A stretch of DNA of 9,298 nucleotides, taken from NCBI GenBank assembly GCA_900551645.1, contig URWP01000097.1, positions 1 through 9,298 on the forward strand, written 5' to 3'. The DNA is from an uncultured Bacteroides sp. GTDB lineage: Bacteria; Bacteroidota; Bacteroidia; Bacteroidales; Bacteroidaceae. The position numbers were made by a program, and so were the translations under genes. The notes below the pieces were generated by a model that saw nothing but the letters and a program-made list of their open reading frames with translations, did no database searches and was not told the origin of the DNA. This document shows, piece after piece, positions 6,568-9,298 of the stretch. Each line of letters opens with the position of its first letter. Position 1 is the first letter of the stretch.

Positions 6568-8861
6568 TTACTTTCCTGTCTGCATGATGCCGGAACCGGA
6601 ATCCTGGTTGCTGATTTTCTTGTTTCCAGTCTTGTAATGACGGCCGAACGAGAAATTGTAGCTGAAGGTAAGGAAGGCCATCTGGGCACTTTCCTGAATA
6701 TAGTTCGTTTTCCGGCTGGAGGCATAGCGGTTCCAGTTTTCCTGTTGGGTCTTGTAGTCGTTGGTGAACGGGTTAAACATACCGGCTCCTATCTGCAGGT
6801 CTTTCCACTTGTAGTTCAGCATGATAATCTGAGCGTTTTCACCACCTTTTAATGTCTCACCGCTGAACCAGTTCTGGTTGGTCATAATCTGATACATGAA
6901 GTTGAAGTTTTTCCAGCTGGCGGATACACTGGCGTCGAGCCACCAGTTGGAGTACTTGTGGTGGTAAGTGTTGCCACGGCTGATGAAATGATTCAATCCG
7001 CCGCTCACCGAGAACTGGAGGATATCGGCTACCGGACCTACACGCAGCTGTATCATCGGAGCAATGCGTTGCCAGCTTTTCTGATTGTCCCAGGTCTGAA
7101 TGATTTTGTTTCCTTCCACATATTTCTCGTCCATGATGGCGTGAGGCTTGTAGTTGTAGGCTACGCTGAAATAGGTATAGAAGATTCCTGACGACCATTC
7201 GCCGTCGAGGGTATTGCTGTAATGCAGATAGGCTTTCAGATTCGGGTTTCCCCGCTGAATCTGGAGAGAGTCGATGACCTGGTCGATGGCGCTCAGGTTA
7301 CCGAGCGATGGCATTTCGTTGCTGATGGAGGAACGCAGACGCAGGTAGCTCCGGTCATTAAAGGTATACTTCAGGGTCAGACGCGGATTGAACGTATAAT
7401 ACTGATAGAGATCTACGCTGCCTTCCTGCCGGTAGCCACCATATAGTCCAGCTTTTTCGCTTTTCCTCGGAGCTCGCCGTAAAGGTAAGTCGAGCCCTGT
7501 TGCATTTGGGTATGGTAATTGTGTCCGTTGATGTAGTCGTTGTTCGAGAAAGAATGGGTATGACGGATGCCGGCTCCCCAGCGCATGCCGTTTGACAGTT
7601 TCTTTTCGTAGATACCTTCGCCGATGAGGGAGTATTTCTTACCGTACACCTTGTTCTGCACATCCGTCAGCAGCACGTTGTCGCGGCTTTCCTGGTAGAT
7701 GCGGTCAGAAAACTCTTTGTTGTAGGTACCTACAACATCGAAAATCAAAACCTGGTCTTTTTTCAGGTTACGCTGGTAATAGATGTCTATGGAGGGGGTA
7801 TGACGGTTGGAATTTGTTTCGTCAGTCATGTCTACATAATCTGTTTCGTCTGTGCGGTTTATCAGCTGGCCGTGGTATCGCTGGATGGGACTGTTGTTTC
7901 CGGAATAGTTGACCGAGATATTCAGCTGGTACTTGTTGTTGTCTTGCAGGTTGTAGGCCACATTCAGCCATTGCTGCATCATTTTCCAGTGTGAGGGGAC
8001 ACCTTTTTCGTAACGGTGCAGTTCGGTACCGTTCTCCAGATTGAAATCTTCCAGGTTATCCCGATAAACTCCGTAGAAATTGCGCGGACCTCCCCAGAAG
8101 TTGGCAGAGAACTCCGATTTCTTGTGGTTGATTTTCATGCTTGCCTGATAGTTGCCCCAGCCTACATGAGGAGACTGCATGATGTCTATACCAAAACTTC
8201 CTCCTGTTTCCGGACGGCGTACAATGTAATCGATAACGATTTCTGCATTACCGTAACGGAGGCCCGGGTTGTCGTGGTATTCCACACGGACGATTTCATC
8301 CGGCCGCAAGGCACGGATTTCCTGAGCGGTTACCTTCACTCCGTTGATGCGCATCTGTACTTCGCCGTCGCCCGGTACCTTGATGGTATTGTTTACCGGG
8401 TCTACCTGGATGCGGGGAAGCATCAGTTGCTGGAGTAAGTCTACCCCGTTGGCAGAGGCTTTCTGCTGACGGTCGGACGGATAAACGATTTTCCGGTCTA
8501 CTTCACTCCGTTGGGCCGAGGCTGTAACCGTTACATTGTCGATGGCAAAGGACTCTTCGTCCAACAGGATGTCACCCAGGTTGCGTGACTGGTTTAAACC
8601 GTTCAGCCAGATTTCCTGGGTGCGGTAACCCATGCTGGAAACTGACAGCCGGTAATTTCCGGCATTGATTCCGTTCAGTTCGAAATGTCCTTTCAGGTTG
8701 GAAGTCGTTCCGGTAATCATTACAGAATCAGCGGTCTGTAGGACTATGTTGGCAAACTCTACCGGCTGTCTGTTTCCGTTGACGGTTCCCTTCTATTGGA
8801 TGGGCTGTGCGAAACTGCCGAGGCAGATATACATCAGTACAAGGGTGCATAATGTTTTCAT
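6568..8861 (-). pseudogene. Broken TonB-receptor-like outer-membrane beta-barrel protein
   Basis: Remnant of an outer-membrane beta-barrel receptor of about 760 residues. In order: signal peptide MKTLCTLVLMYICLGSFA (1-18) from ATG 8861, carboxypeptidase-regulatory-like beta-sandwich (about 24-105, with NAGNYRLSVSSMGYRT inside it), a TonB plug-like region (about 107-215, with VTVTA and VQMRINGVKVTAQEIRALRP), and an OMP_b-brl_3-like barrel (PF14905) to the C-terminus (NQDSGSGIMQTGK). Two lesions are visible. Codon 23 is TAG (8795-8793), directly after the signal peptide. A frameshift near 7440-7437, after LDYMV, moves the barrel from one frame to another; the downstream frame resumes as GYRQEGSVDLYQYYTFNP. 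The surviving open stretches are 8720-7413 (from an internal ATG at codon 48) and, in the other frame, about 7439-6568 (first internal ATG at 7314). Reading-frame conservation outside the two lesions suggests recent inactivation, or errors in the sequence. No SusD partner is adjacent and no clear promoter is seen upstream. Confidence 0.88.
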
Positions 8862-8945
8862 GTCTTTGGTCTTTTATTTGGTTTATGTCTTTCTTTTGTA
8901 TGGTTAGACGATGTACTTCCTGTTTTTGTAACAGAAAAGGGAAAC

Positions 8946-8959
8946 TTTTTTTAAAAAAA
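8946..8959. repeat. T7A7 homopolymer palindrome upstream of the receptor pseudogene
   Basis: Seven T followed by seven A form a 14-bp self-complementary tract about 85 nt upstream of the pseudogene's ATG, between the two divergent transcription units. Such tracts bend or stiffen DNA and may act as an UP-like element or barrier; no specific binder can be named. Nearby, CTGTT/AACAG (8920-8924 and 8930-8934) forms a small stem. No TAnnTTTG element was found on the minus strand here. Confidence 0.3.
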
Positions 8960-9006
8960 CTCAGAAGACCTGTTGATGGAAAGTCCGGTAGAAAATTGTC
9001 GGGAAT

Positions 9007-9038
9007 TTTGTTCAATTGGAATGAAGTGCTTAATTTTG
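9007..9038 (+). promoter_or_regulatory. Near-consensus Bacteroidetes promoter
   Basis: TTTG at 9007-9010 (-33) and TAATTTTG at 9031-9038 (-7, consensus TAnnTTTG) are separated by exactly 20 nt, with CA following the -7 element. This is the best promoter in the window. Transcription should start near 9045 and run to the right through a long leader to the gene at 9226. Confidence 0.72.
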
Positions 9039-9044
9039 CAGCCG

Positions 9045-9225
9045 CTTGAAGGGAATGGGACTTCCCTGTTATAAACCGCTAAGAAAAATAGCTGATAGTT
9101 CCTGTCGTGAGTCGGTTCTGTGCGCAGAATGGACAGGAGGATTGCAGCTGTATCTCACCCCTTGTCTTTGTCTGATAACATGAAGACTCACTGCTATTGA
9201 TTGTCATTACAAAGTTATCGGATAT
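9045..9225 (+). promoter_or_regulatory. Structured 5' leader (about 180 nt) of the gene at the right edge
   Basis: Non-coding stretch between the promoter and the next ATG, able to form several stems. A 6-bp hairpin (9050-9055/9062-9067) comes first. Then follows a nested set: 7 bp (9088-9094/9145-9151, one G-U), 7 bp TCCTGTC/GACAGGA (9100-9106/9132-9138) and 5 bp TTCTG/CAGAA closed by TGCG (9116-9120/9125-9129). A further short stem, GTCTT/AAGAC, lies at 9164-9168/9183-9187. The length and stacking suggest a cis-regulatory RNA or a small RNA, but it matches no riboswitch or ncRNA class I recognise. A 42-codon frame (9055-9183) also runs through it and could be a leader peptide or chance. Confidence 0.4.
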
Positions 9226-9298
9226 ATGAAAGAAAAACTGAAGAATTGTTTTCGTTGGGCCCGTTTCGAAGAAGTCGCTTTCGGGTATTGTTTGAAAT
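9226..9298 (+). CDS. Start of an unrecognised gene, cut by the window edge
   Basis: ATG 9226 opens a frame that stays open to the edge: 24 codons, reading MKEKLKNCFRWARFEE and then VAFGYCLK. The start is supported by the good promoter upstream and by a Lys-rich first few codons, common in Bacteroidales proteins. There is no signal peptide and no domain can be assigned from so little sequence. No obvious ribosome-binding site precedes it, as is usual in this group. The fragment is too short to rule out a different start further left or right. Confidence 0.5.
   Translation, partial: MKEKLKNCFRWARFEEVAFGYCLK

Noticed and set aside
7413..8720. Treating the 435-codon frame as an intact protein
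   Set aside because: It starts mid-domain without a signal peptide and ends in off-frame residues after LDYMV, while the barrel continues in another frame.
8974..9000. GGAAAGTCCGG word resembling the conserved 5' part of RNase P RNA
   Set aside because: The rest of the RNase P consensus is absent, the space is too small, and it lies upstream of the promoter rather than within a transcript.
8728..9015. 95-codon minus-strand frame beginning upstream of the receptor pseudogene
   Set aside because: It overlaps the receptor's signal-peptide region in another frame and has no recognisable features; the signal peptide from ATG 8861 is the convincing reading.
9055..9183. 42-codon frame MGLPCYKPL... 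just after the predicted transcription start
   Set aside because: It begins inside the loop of the first hairpin, has no ribosome-binding context or recognisable homology and has several Cys and rare-looking codons. Noted as a possible leader peptide but not called as a gene.

Overview
The window looks like a piece of a Bacteroidales chromosome (Bacteroides, Phocaeicola or Parabacteroides type). Three things point there. Promoter-like sites carry the Bacteroidetes -7 motif TAnnTTTG (4792-4799 minus, 5023-5030 plus, 9031-9038 plus). Genes are preceded by A-rich leaders rather than clear Shine-Dalgarno sites. The AraC-type regulator and the carboxypeptidase-regulatory-domain/TonB-plug/beta-barrel outer-membrane protein have the architecture common in gut Bacteroidales. 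No RNA gene, CRISPR array, transposase or integrase was seen.

Left part (1-4800): a compact restriction-modification (RM) cassette on the minus strand, visibly more AT-rich than the genes to its right. In transcription order it encodes a 70-aa XRE-type regulator (4767-4555), a 617-aa fusion of two D12-class adenine methyltransferases (4483-2630), a 393-aa HNH endonuclease (2625-1444) and a 403-aa beta-class, DpnA-like methyltransferase (1447-236). The last three are packed end to end (4-nt gap, then a 4-nt ATGA overlap) and should be one transcript. Fusion of two unlike D12 halves is the M.FokI arrangement, so an asymmetric, type IIS-like target is the best guess. The paired alpha- and beta-class enzymes recall DpnM/DpnA of the DpnII system. 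The regulator has its own promoter, with a direct repeat over the -33 region that could be its operator.

Middle part (4971-6448, plus strand): a perfect 18-bp palindrome and a TAnnTTTG promoter precede an AraC-family regulator. A small YkvA/DUF1232 protein follows 48 nt later. A strong 22-bp-stem bidirectional terminator separates this pair from the convergent gene on the right.

Right part (6568-8861, minus strand): a decayed outer-membrane beta-barrel receptor gene. Its signal peptide is intact, but codon 23 is an amber stop and a frameshift near 7437-7440 splits the barrel, so it is called a pseudogene. Beyond it, a good Bacteroidetes promoter (9007-9038, plus) drives a leader of about 180 nt with several nested stems, then the first 24 codons of an unrecognised gene cut by the window edge. 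The RM cassette is the main functional system; the right half looks like ordinary resident chromosome with one degenerate gene.
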